NCBI RefSeq assembly: GCF_000516985.1
Contig: NW_006917109.1
Coordinates: 1 to 57,971, forward strand
DNA: 57,971 nucleotides
Source of the DNA: Pestalotiopsis fici W106-1
Lineage: Eukaryota > Ascomycota > Sordariomycetes > Amphisphaeriales > Sporocadaceae
Direction: 5' to 3'
In this document: piece by piece, positions 46,922 to 57,971 of the stretch
How the letters are laid out: the number at the start of each line of letters is the position of its first letter
Position numbering within the stretch: position 1 is the first letter of the stretch
Made by a program: the position numbers and the translations under genes
Notes under the pieces: model-generated
The model's input: only the letters and a program-made list of their open reading frames with translations
Databases searched by the model: none
What the model was told of the DNA's origin: nothing

Positions 46922-46976
46922 TAAAGGCTTAGCTTAGAGTGGCTTTATAAGTCCCTTCGGGACTTATAAGCCTTTA
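46922..46976. repeat. Nested inverted repeats at the right island junction
   Basis: The inner palindrome is TTATAAGTCCC (46,945-46,955), loop TTC, and GGGACTTATAA (46,959-46,969). It is extended by GGC/GCC beyond one bulged base. The outer pair is TAAAGGCTTA (46,922-46,931) with its exact complement TAAGCCTTTA (46,967-46,976). The structure coincides with the switch from gene-island composition to AT-rich sequence and with loss of the monooxygenase gene, so it may be an element terminus or an excision/insertion scar. Confidence 0.8.
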
Positions 46977-49900
46977 TTTTTCGTTGCGTTTAGCATATAG
47001 GACTATTATTTATTATTTTTTTAATTAAAATTATTCCTATATATTTTAAGATTTTATATATTATTTAATTAAAAACTATATAAAGGCTATAGCTTTACGG
47101 CTATTTGTTTTAGGTAGGGTTAGTTTGGTTTAGTTTTTATTCCTTATTTTAAATAGTGCTTAGCTATAAGATTAAATTTTTCGTATATTAATACGATTAT
47201 ATTTATACGCCGACGATACGATTACGTACGATAACTTTTTATAAAGCATTTTTAGTAAAATAAATTTAATTAAAATAATAAAAATACTTTTTTATAAAAA
47301 TAAAAAAAACCCCGATAATTTGCCTTTTTTAGCCTAAACGGAAATACTAAAAATTTATCGATATTTAGCTAATTATAGTAAAAAAAAAGCCTTTATTCCC
47401 TTTATACGTACGAAATAGCCGGATCGGCGTAATATAATTATAAGCCTAATTATATTAAGCCGTAGCTATTCGGTTATTAGTATATTAATAATATTTTTAT
47501 TATTAATACGGCATTTTTAATATATAATATTTTAATTATTTTTATCCGTAAAGGAAAAAAAATATAAGTTATCCGGTTATTATATAATTAATTTATATCG
47601 CTTAAATATCGGTATTTTAGATTTATTTATGCGATATACGACGAATTCTATTATTTTAGCTTAATATTTATTAAATACGAGTATTATTAAAATTTTATAA
47701 AATATATTTACTAAATACGAAAAGGAAAATTAATTAAATAATTACCGATTTTAAAAATAAAACCTAAAATTATACGGTTTAACCGGTATTTTTAATTTAA
47801 TATTTAATTTTATTACTAAACGAAAATATTACTAAAAAACTAAATATAATTATTAAATATAAATTAAAAGCTAATAAATTAATTAACGATAACCGAAAAA
47901 AGCTCGAAAATTATAAAATTAAATAATTAATTTCGGCAATTATTTTAAATATATTCCGGAAATATAACCTTAAATAGGATAAAAAGCTAATTATAAATAT
48001 TAATATTAAATATACGATAATTATATAATAAAGAAAAACCAGATTTAATCCGCGATATTACCTTTATAATTATTTTAATTAATTTTAAATTATATTTTAT
48101 TTTTTATTTTTATTTAATTTATTAAATTAAATATTTGCTATATTAAATTTTAATATTAATCTTTTTAATAAAAAGCCTATTATTTCGGCTGTTTTTTTAA
48201 ATAATATTAATAATATACCTAAAACCTAGCGATTATATAATTAATGTTAATTTATCCCTTAAGCTTTTTTTTTTTGCTTAAATTTTTGCTTATTATATTC
48301 CGATTATCCGGATATATATAATTACTCCTAAAATTAACGATTATTTTTAATTTAAATTTAATAGCAAAAAGGCAATATTTTTTTTAAAAAATATAAAAAA
48401 ATTATTTAACTTTTATATTATAATTAATTAAAATATGCTAAAAAAGCTGCTTTATTAAAGCGTTAATAAAATTATAAAAAATCGTATATAAGCTATTATT
48501 AATAAATGCAAAATTTAATCCGAAATTAAAGCTAAAATTAAAATAACTTTTCGTATCGGAAATATTAAATAAAAACGTATTTTAAAAGACCGATTTCGCG
48601 ATTTAAAACGCGATAATTTTATTAAAAATTTTATAATAATATATAGCTATTATTTTAATTATAAAATTCGTATTTTAAAGCTTTAAAAAGCTAAATAAAA
48701 GTTTACCGATTTTAATAAAACTAAAGGATTATTAAAACGTATTAATCGAAATATTATAAAAGGCATTTTAATATAATATTTTATTAAGGAATACGATAAA
48801 TTTTTTAAACGTAAATATTTTAAAATTATAAATATATTTAAAAAATAAGCTGCTACGGAAATTAAAATTAATAAGTATAATACCTAAATTATTTATATTC
48901 GAATTTTTAAAAGCTTAGCTAATTCCGCTATTATTATTAATAAACCTTCGAACGATATTAAAATTAATATAACTAAAATTATTAATAATATTTTTAAAAA
49001 TAATAAAAGCATAAAGCAGCTTATTAAAAAAATAACTAAATTTTAGCTATATATTTTATAAAAAGCTAAAAAAATCTTTAATTAAAGCGATAAATTATTT
49101 TACCTATAAGCAAATGCTATTAATACCGTTTTTATAATAAATTTAAATTTATATAAACGCTTCCCGATTTATAAATTTACTCCGTCGCCTTAGGTAAAAA
49201 AAGTAGGAAATCGATTAACCAGCTTTTTTTTAATAAATTATTATTTTTATAGATTTAGCTATTTTATTTAAAAATACGCTAAACGCCGGATATTTTACGA
49301 CGATAAATTCCTTTTATATAATTCTAAGGTTAAAAAGTATTTTTATATAAATTTTAATAATTTTTTTTTAAATATAATATTACCTTAAAATTTAATTAAT
49401 TAATATAAAAAACTTAAATAATATATCGGCCTTATTACCGTTTATTATATATTAAATTATAAAAAAGCTTTTATTATATATTATATAATAAAAGCCGAAT
49501 ATTTCCTAAAATAAGCTAGCTATAGCATTAATAATAAAGCTATAAATAAAAGCACTAAAATTATAAAAAAAAATGCCGCTAATAATATTTAGGCATAAAT
49601 TAACGTTATTTCGGTTATAATTTTTAATTAATTAATTAAATACCCGAATTAAATTAATATAAATAAATACTGATATTAAAAGCTATTTAACGGAGGCTTT
49701 GCTTTTTTTATAATAAATTCGAATATTATTAAATAAATAAAAAAATATTTAATAAAAGTATATAATATTATAAAAAAGCGAAAAATCGCTCGTATTTACG
49801 AACCGGATAAATTTAATATTGCTAATATTATATATATTATATTAAAATAAAATAGCGATATTCTTTTTTTATAAACGGCTATAAATAAAAGCGCGATTTT

Positions 49901-50487
49901 TTTTACTTAATTAAGCGAAAATAATATTTAAAAAACCGGTTAATTAAAATATAATAGCAAAGCCTAATACCGCTTTTTAATAAAAAGCTAAAATAGCCTA
50001 AATCTAACCTAAAAAACGATTTAATACTAAGCAGGAATTTTTCGACGAAAAAATAAAAAAATTCCTAAATAAATCGCTTTTAATTTTATACGCTTAATTA
50101 ATAAATTTCGTACCTAAATATAAAAAAGGCTTAATTAAGGCTTTTAATATTTTAAAGTATATAAATAACTAAAATTATACTAAAATATTATATTTTTCGA
50201 ATAAAGCGTTGCTAAATTAGGATTTTTATTTTTTTTCGAAAGCTATTTTAGCTATATTTATTAATACGATTAGCGCTAATTTTCTTATTAATTAAAATAA
50301 ATAAAAATCCTAGGTATAAGCATTTTTAACCGATAAACCTTAAATTAATAATATTTAATTATATAATAGCTATATCGATATTTATAATATAAATTTTTTA
50401 TTTAAAATTACGATTATTTATGCTAAAAATTTTATTAATCTGCTATTTAAAATAGCCGTTTATATTAAATTTATTAATATAAAAAAT

Positions 50488-50560
50488 ATAATTATTAGGT
50501 TAATCGATACCGGTGCCGAAATTTTTATTATTTATTTCGAATACGTAAAAAAATATTCTA
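50488..50560 (+). pseudogene. Retropepsin relic of the Gypsy element
   Basis: The frame reads IIRLIDTGAEIFIIYFEY with the aspartic-protease motif DTGA at 50,506-50,517. The catalytic Asp survives here, since GAT before ACC is not a RIP-sensitive context on the coding strand. Confidence 0.8.
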
Positions 50561-51599
50561 TTTTTATAAAAGGTTATAATATAAAAATATAAAGCTTTAA
50601 AAAAAAAAGCTAATATACGCATAATTAGTATAATTAAATAATTAATTTAAATTATTAATCGTAATATTATATTTTTAATATATATATTCCCTAATATAAA
50701 ATTAAGGAATAAATTAATTTTCGGTATAAATTTTATTTAAATTACCCGTATAAATATAGGCTTTTAAAATAATTATATAATCGGAAATATAGCTTTCGGA
50801 AATAACAAAATTATAATGCATATTAACGATTTAACGAAATCTAAATCTATATTTAAAATAAGCTTAATCGTTAAAATACTCTTAAAGCCAAATATTCTAA
50901 TAATACGCAAAATTAACGTTATTAAAAATATTACGTATAATTAAATTAAAAAAAAATGCCTCCTTTAATTAACGAAAATTACGTATAAATCTAAATTAAT
51001 TTATTAAAAAAACCTTTATTTAATATTATATATTAAATTATAGGTTTTTCGCCGATAATTATAAATACTATATTTTTATATAATATCGAATTTAATTAAA
51101 AAAATATAATTTATAAGTTATTTTTTAAACGAAAAGCTAGCTATACTTTTAAATACTTTATTTATATATAAAAATAAAAAGGCCGTCGATATTAAAACTC
51201 GTATTTTACGGCAAATTAATACTATATATAAATTTAAATCCAAAAAAATTATACCTATTAATAATTAACCTAAAAAAGGTAAAATCCCTCTTAAAAATAT
51301 AAATTAGAAAAAGTATAAATAAGCTAAAGCTTTAAAAACTATAAAACTATAAAATGCAAAAAGGCCTTTATTTAAAATTATACCTAAATAATTTAATTTA
51401 ATAAAAAAAAAATTTACTCTTAAACGCTTAAATAAATTATTTAATAAAATTAATCCCTATATAACTAATTAAAAAAAATAAATGCTTTCTAAAATTTTAT
51501 TTAAAAAAAAAAGGCATTAGTATAGGATTTTATAAAAAACGGTAAAATTAAAAATATTATTACGCTATTTTATAAAATCCCGATTATTTTTTATAAAGC

Positions 51600-52250
51600 T
51601 TAATAATTAAAAAACATCTTTATACCTAAGGCTTTAATGCCTAAAATAATCGAGCTTTTAAAAGCAAAACGATTAGCATAAATAATAAAACCTTATTATA
51701 ATACCTACCAAAATATTTAGTTCCTAATTATAAAAAAAGATAATAATTTTTGCCTAATTAATTCGGTAATTAAATATAATACTATTACGAAAAAGGATAC
51801 TAAAATCCCTAATAATTGCGATACCTTTATAAAAAATTTAGCTAATTATACGATAATTACTATAGCTAACCTTTTTTCTAAATATAATTAAATTATATTA
51901 TACCTTAAATTTAAAAATATAATAGCGTTTATAATTTTTTTAAGCTTATTACGCATAATAACTATTTTTTAAAATACCACTAATTTTATTATTTATTTTT
52001 ATAAAATTCTTAAAAAGATTTTATATAACCTTAAGCTAGATATTATATAAAGCTTTATAAATAATATTAATATTAAAAGCTTTTTATCCTATTATAAAAA
52101 AGAATCCGGAAAAAATAAAATAATATACCCTAATATACGAAAATAGGTTTTCGAGCATTTAATTAATATCGATAAAATACTAATTAATTATAAATTAGCC
52201 GGGGCTATTATTAGCGGTACGAAAACGCAATAATATTAATTTTTTATAAT
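51600..52250 (+). pseudogene. Reverse-transcriptase relic of the Gypsy element
   Basis: Recognisable family blocks in order: an IPKALMPKIIELLK start, then LIIKKDNNFCLIN (family: K-x-G-x-W-R-x2-x-D), NTITKKDTKIPNNCDTF, and LLRIITIF. The active-site box is now SFINNINIK at 52,051-52,080, where relatives have F-L-D-D. It ends LAGAIISGTKTQ. Both catalytic Asp residues are lost. Confidence 0.8.
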
Positions 52251-52269
52251 TATAATAGGATATTTTTAT

Positions 52270-52945
52270 AATATTTACGGACGGAAACCCGGAAAATCCT
52301 TAATAATTAAAATCCTAAAATAAAAAAACTTCGATAATATTTTAAATATCCGGTATTTCCTAGGCCTAACGGTATATTTCAAATCGTTTATTATAAATTA
52401 CGCTATTATTAGCCTATCCCTAACTAAATTTTTACGTAAAAAAATAGTTTTTATTTTTAAAAATGCAAAAAAAACTAATATTAATTAGCTTAAAAATACC
52501 TTTACTTAAGCTTTAATTTTCGCTAAATTTAAATAAAAAAACGGTATTATTATTATTTTTTTAATTAATATTAATAGTTTTAAATAAAATGCTATATTTT
52601 ATATTATTAAAAATAAAAAAAAAACCTATTCGATATAAAAGCGGTATTTAAAAAAATGCGGAATTAAATTATAATATTACGAAAAAAAAATATTATACCC
52701 TTTTAAAAATATTACGAAAACTAAAAAACTATTTATATAATATTCGGTTTATAATTAAAATTAACGCTTAAATATTAATCGCGCAAATTAATAATAGCTC
52801 GAACGACTTATCCGGCGTATTAATTATAAAATAATTAGCTTAAATTAATAATTTCGATTTTAAAATCCGCTATATACCTAAAAAATCTTATATTATTATA
52901 AATATATTATCCCGCAAACCGCCTAAACCTTCCGATAAAAATAAC
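52270..52945 (+). pseudogene. RT connection and RNase H relic
   Basis: GYFYNIYGRKPGKSLIIKILK and IRYFLGLTVYF (52,345-52,380) are the connection segment that follows RT in Ty3/Gypsy pol. Further on come NNSSNDLSGVLI and FDFKIRYIPKKSYIIINILSRKPP (about 52,790-52,930), the C-terminal RNase H region. Relatives have D-x-LSR-x-P where this copy has N-I-LSRKP. Confidence 0.75.
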
Positions 52946-53289
52946 GATATTTAAAAAAGAAATTTAAACGAATTCCTAAATATAAAACTAAATATTTTAA
53001 TAACTACGTTTAATATTTTAAATAATAATTAAAATAATATAAAAACGATCGTTAATAATAACGCTTATTTTTAATTTTATTTTGATATTATTAAATATTT
53101 TATTATAAATAAACCTTTATAAATAAAATCTAAAAAACGTGCAAAATTTAAAAAAGCCGCGCTAAAATATACCTTTTAAAACGGTATATTCTAAAGGAAA
53201 CCCTTCGGCCTTAAAAATCATAAACGAATATTTAATAATTAAAATAAACGAATATATATTATTACCTAAACCTATAAATAAAAAAAATA

Positions 53290-53710
53290 TCGTAAATATA
53301 ATACTATTTATAAATCGGTATTAATATTATATTATTAGCCGAAAATATTCGATAATATTATTAACGTAATTAAATCTTATATAGCTTATTAATTTATAAT
53401 AAAAAAAAATATAACCTTTTTTAATTTTCCGAGTTTTTAAATATTTTTATAAAATAAATTATAAATATTTAATTCCTAAAATTATATTATAAAAAAACCG
53501 CTATTATAAAAGCTAAAAATGCTTTTTATAAATATTTTAAAACTAAAGCCTTAAATATAATAAATTTAGCTTTAATTAAAGATTTTATTATCCGGAAAAT
53601 TATCCTAAAATACGGAATACCGTTACGATTAAAAATAAACGGCGGGTCGAAAAACAAAAAAAAATTAATTAAATTTATCGACGATTTTATAATTAATTTA
53701 CGTATAGGTT
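53290..53710 (+). pseudogene. Integrase relic of the Gypsy element
   Basis: An eroded His/Cys zinc-binding part is suggested at about 53,310-53,400. The core is represented by FKTKALNIINLALIKDFI and ILKYGIPLRLKINGGSKN (53,611-53,660), matching the second catalytic block of retroviral-type integrases (y-G-x-P-x2-l-x-x-D-x-G), with Asp changed to Asn. The enzyme is inactive. Confidence 0.7.
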
Positions 53711-54600
53711 CCTTTTATATTTTTTAAAGCCAAAAATTAATCGAAATAGGATATATACCGATTACTAAAATATTTTCGATTATTACGAAAAGGTTAAGCA
53801 ATAATTAAACTAAAACTTTTTTATTCGCTATATTTATTAATTAAATCTCGATACGACTTTATACCGGGTATTCGCCTTTTTTCCTTATATACGGATATTA
53901 TCTAATTTTTTCTTTTAAATCCGCCGTACTTATATAAAAGATTTTTAAATAGGACCTTTATATATTAAAAAATAAAATATTAAAAAACCGCATTAAAATA
54001 TTTATAAAACTAAAGGAAGATTTAATTAAAATTAAATAAATTATCCGGGATTATCGGGAATAAATTATATATTTAATATCCGAAAAACGCATTTTATTAT
54101 AAAAAAATACGCTATTAAATATCGGAAATTTAATTATTATATATAATTTTTTTAAGTATATCGATAAATCGAAAGCATAAAAACTTAAATATTATTAAAA
54201 AAGGCCGTATTTAATTAAATTTATTTTTAATAAATTTTTATACGTACTAAAAAAAATCGACGGTACGGAATTAAAGGGATTCTTTCTTAGTCGGCTACTA
54301 AAAAAATTTTACAAAAATAAAAAAAGGTTTTAAAAAGCCGATAACCCTAAATAAAACTATTAAATAATAGCTATAACTAAAGGGCTTCTATAGATAACGG
54401 CAAATTATAAAATTAAATTATTATTACGAAATATTCTTATTACTCAATTATAAACTAAATAAATAATATAATATACCGGGGAAAAAATATTAAATTAAGC
54501 GAAAATTATTAACGATATCCCGGATACAAATATTAACGTTTAACTTCCCTAATTAAACGCTTAATAAAGCTTAGGTTAAATATAAAATTATTTTTTTAGT

Positions 54601-57600
54601 ACCTTTTATTATATTTTTTTTTATATTATTTTATTTATATTTTTTATTTACGAAATTTCATTTTATTCTAATATAATAAAATACCGAAATTATAAATTAA
54701 AATTAATACACAAAACTTTTTTCCTTTATTATACGATCGTTTTAATTATTATTAACTATATATAACTCCTATTATAACTTTTTTTTTTTAGCTTTTTATA
54801 TTATATTTAATTCTTTTTTCCGTATATTTTATTTATAGCCTTTTATAATTTTTAAAATTGCTTTCCTTCGAATTATATTAATATTAAATTATTCGAATTA
54901 TCTAAATCGCTCTTTTTGCGATAAAAAAACGAAATATACAAAATACTAAATTAATTATACTAAAATTCGTAATTATATATTACGATACCTATAATATAAT
55001 TGCTATATTAATTTTTTAAAAATCCTAATATAAATCGATAACCTAAAAACGGATATATTTTTATATAAGCTTTTTTACGATTATACTAAAATTCCGCTAA
55101 TCGAAAACAAATTTTATACGTAAAGCAAAAAATTATATTTTTTTTTCCGTATATTTATATAAAAAAACCAAATATTTTTATAAATTTTCGAAAAATTTAA
55201 TAAAAAATACGACCGTATAATAAGCCGTTATTAATTTCCGCAAATAATAAATATACGTAATAATCTTTTTTAAATTTATTGCGATTTAAAAACTTTATTA
55301 TAATAGCATTTATATATATAATTATCTAAAATTCTTAATTAATAATTTTTTAACGAAAATAACGGTCTTTAGCAAAACCTTTATAAACTAAAATTATTAG
55401 GTATTTAAATACCTAAATAAATCAGCCGGATATTACTTTTTATAATTAGGCTTATACCGGAATATTTACCTTATAAATTATTAAATCCCGCTTTAAATTT
55501 TTATTTTCGGCTTCGTTAATTTATAATAATATAACCTTTTTAAAAAAAATAAAATACCGAAAAATATTAAAAGTTTTTTTTCTAAATATAACGTATTCGG
55601 TAATAAAAAAGACTTTAAATTAAAAAATTAATATAAAAGCCACCGATAATCGGACTCGGCTAAAAATATATATAAATTCGATAATAAATATACGAAAAAC
55701 TATAAAAAAAAAAGCGGGTAATTATTTAATGCTTAAAAAAAAGTTAATTAAAATCGCGACCGCGATTTCCCTATTTAGCTAAAAAATAATTTAATATTTA
55801 AGGATTATCGCGGGGGCTAATATATTTAAAATTTTCGGGATATTTAAATAAAAAGCGATTAAATAAAACAAAATTAAAATTAAAAAATAGCTAAGCGTTA
55901 TATATAAAATTACGGCTTTTAAAAGGCTTTTTTAATTTAAAAGGCTCCGAATTTTAATATAAGCCGTTACGTCCTAATAAACTACTAATATTAGGATAAC
56001 CGGCAAAAACGTTAATACGGCTCCGGTCGCGATAAAAAGCAAAAGCTTTAAAGCCCTTAATAAAATCGGCCTAATCAGGCTTTTTAATATAATAAATGCG
56101 AAAATAAATAATATAATCGCAAAAAAAAAAAAGGTGGTTTCTCGAGCTCTTTGCCCTTCCCCTTTTCTTTAAAATTCTTTAATAATATTTTAAATAAAAA
56201 GAAAAAACAAATTAATTTAATTAAATAAATAAAAAAATAATATTAATCTTACTATTCGGGTTATAATTATAATAATAAATAAAAAAAGAATATATATAAA
56301 TATAATATTTTATAACTAATTAAAAAAGGCCCGAGCTCCATTTATAAATAAATAACTTACGTGCCTTCTAAAAGCAGGTTATAATTTACTTATAGCAACC
56401 ACGGCAAAAAATATATAAATCAGATCTATTACCATACTATAAACCACTTATTATAAAAATATTTTCTTTTTTTTTTATTTTACCTACCATTTTTTTTTAA
56501 CTTTTACTTTTAAATTTCGCCTTTCCCTTTTTTACCTAAGCCAATATTATTTTTATTATTTTAAATTTAATTAATATACTCCGCGATTACCAGCTATAAT
56601 ACTTATTTATTTTTTAAATATTTTTTATTTTTTAAATACCTCCGCAAATTTATAACCTACTAATTATACCTTTTTTTCGGCCAAAACCTCAAATACCTAA
56701 TATAAATAAATATAAAGCTAACGATTATTTAAAAGCTAAAAAATCTAAATAGTTACCTAAATCGGATTTTTTATATTTTATTTAAGCATTAACGGTTTAC
56801 TAAATAAATAAAAAGGAATTATATAATTTATTTAAAATAATTTACTTATTTTATATTAATTAAAGCGAAAATAGCCTACCTAATAAATTCGATAGCTTTA
56901 AATTATTTATATATTCGATACCCGCTTATTCGAACGTAATAAATTTTATTAAATATAGAAATAATTCGATAACGGCTATTAATTTATTAATTAAATAATA
57001 TATTAAGCCTCCGAAATAGGTTTTTAAACGCGATTAAGGATTTATTATTAAAAATTTAGTATTATTAATTAAAAAAATAAGCAAATATATATAAGCTAAT
57101 AATAACGAAATAATTATTATCCTTAAGCTATTTATATATTACCGTTAAAACCTATATAATAAAATCGTAATAAAGCCTATAATTAAAGCAATTGCTTATT
57201 TTCCCGAAAATATTATAATAAATCGCCTATTTATATAATATTAATAAAATATTAAAAATGCAAATGCAAAATATTTTTTCTTAATTAATAATATACCGTA
57301 TATATAAAAAGCTATTAATTAAAATATTAATAATTATTAAATTAACGGGCTAATTAATTTTAATTATTAACGTTTATATATTATCGATAATAATAATTTT
57401 AGTTTTCGTAAAAAAAAAGCGAAAATCCTCTTTAACCAAATTCGGAAATAATAAAAAAAACTTAAATCTATTAAATCCGGCTTTTATCTTACCCGCGCTA
57501 ATTTAATTAAAATCTTTCGATAATTTAATTCCTAATTTTATAGCCTAAAGGTAATAGATTAGTTTTCCCGATTTTTATATAACCTATTATCCGTATTAAA

Positions 57601-57971
57601 AAAAACTAATATTTTATACTTAATATTAAACGGTTATAAATAAACCTATATATTCGATATTTAAGGATTAATTAAAACTTTATACGCTTAAAATATTATA
57701 ATTATTCGGAAATAATATATAATTTATATAATACGATTACCGGTCCTATTTACGATATTATACGCAAATATATTTAACCCTAATACCGAGCTGCTTTTAA
57801 CCTAATTAAGGCTTAGGACCGTAAACCTCCTTTTTTTAAAAATACCGTTTTTTAATTTAAAAAAAAGCCAAAAAAATATTTAAAAAAATTTACTAAAAAA
57901 AAAAGGCTAATTTTATTCGCTATTTTTTACCTACTCTTTCGATTAAGCTTAAAATTAAATCCCCTACCTCC
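54601..57971. repeat. RIP-degraded AT-rich block, right end of window
   Basis: Extremely AT-rich, CpA-poor sequence. Plus-strand frames with TAA/TAG stops can be followed for short distances (for example 55,610-55,860 and 57,470-57,600), but no motif could be named. A slightly milder patch with a G/C-rich core lies at 56,130-56,175. The sequence probably includes the 3' LTR of the Gypsy element and at least one further element running off the window. Confidence 0.6.

Larger units (their letters stand above)
47000..54600 (+). mobile_element. Ty3/Gypsy LTR retrotransposon, RIP-inactivated
   Basis: Plus-strand relics occur in the order protease (50,490-50,560), reverse transcriptase (about 51,600-52,250), RNase H (about 52,560-52,945) and integrase (about 53,290-53,700). 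That order is diagnostic of Ty3/Gypsy. About 3 kb of interrupted frame upstream of the protease (from roughly 47,200) would be gag. Stops are TAA/TAG throughout and catalytic Asp codons have become Asn, so the element is inactive. LTRs could not be paired by eye and the outer borders are approximate. Confidence 0.8.

Noticed and set aside
57776..57790. CCCTAA-like hexamer, considered as a telomeric repeat
   Set aside because: Single occurrence and no tandem array.

Overview
The window looks like part of the genome of a filamentous ascomycete (Pezizomycotina) with a two-compartment layout. Two very AT-rich arms (about 1-36,085 and 46,975-57,971) flank one gene island of balanced base composition (about 36,190-46,940). 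In the arms CpA and TpG are visibly scarce while CpG is common, and the remaining reading frames are broken almost only by TAA and TAG. That is the signature of repeat-induced point mutation (RIP), a process of Pezizomycotina. The island genes have 50-65 nt introns with GTAAGT-like donors and CTGAC/CTAAC-like branch points, and they include the fungus-specific HET and Zn2Cys6 families. Genus cannot be told from the sequence alone.

Left arm: stacked, RIP-degraded mobile elements. The clearest is a complete Ty1/Copia LTR retrotransposon on the minus strand (8,670-13,930; 233-bp LTRs; 5-bp target duplication CGTAT). Around it lie several long relic reading frames on the plus strand that I could not assign to a family. 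One (19,330-21,860) ends in tandem C2H2-like finger units whose Cys and His codons have mostly become Tyr codons. Less mutated pockets separate the blocks.

Gene island, left to right: a Zn2Cys6 transcription factor (minus, four exons, short at its C-terminal end), an intact HET-domain protein (minus), about 1.8 kb without a convincing gene, a SnoaL/NTF2-like protein (minus), an AhpD/carboxymuconolactone-decarboxylase-like protein (plus, five exons), a zinc alcohol dehydrogenase of the cinnamyl-alcohol-dehydrogenase type (minus, two exons), and the 3' remnant of a Baeyer-Villiger-type flavin monooxygenase (minus). The genes at both edges are cut where AT-rich DNA begins. The oxidoreductases, the SnoaL-like protein and the regulator resemble the tailoring part of a secondary-metabolite or catabolic cluster that has lost its ends. 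This is an inference: no backbone synthase is present.

Right arm: a RIP-dead Ty3/Gypsy retrotransposon on the plus strand with recognisable protease, reverse transcriptase, RNase H and integrase relics in that order (about 47,000-54,600), then unassigned AT-rich sequence. A nested inverted repeat (46,922-46,976) marks the island/arm junction.

No rRNA, credible tRNA, CRISPR array or telomere array was seen.
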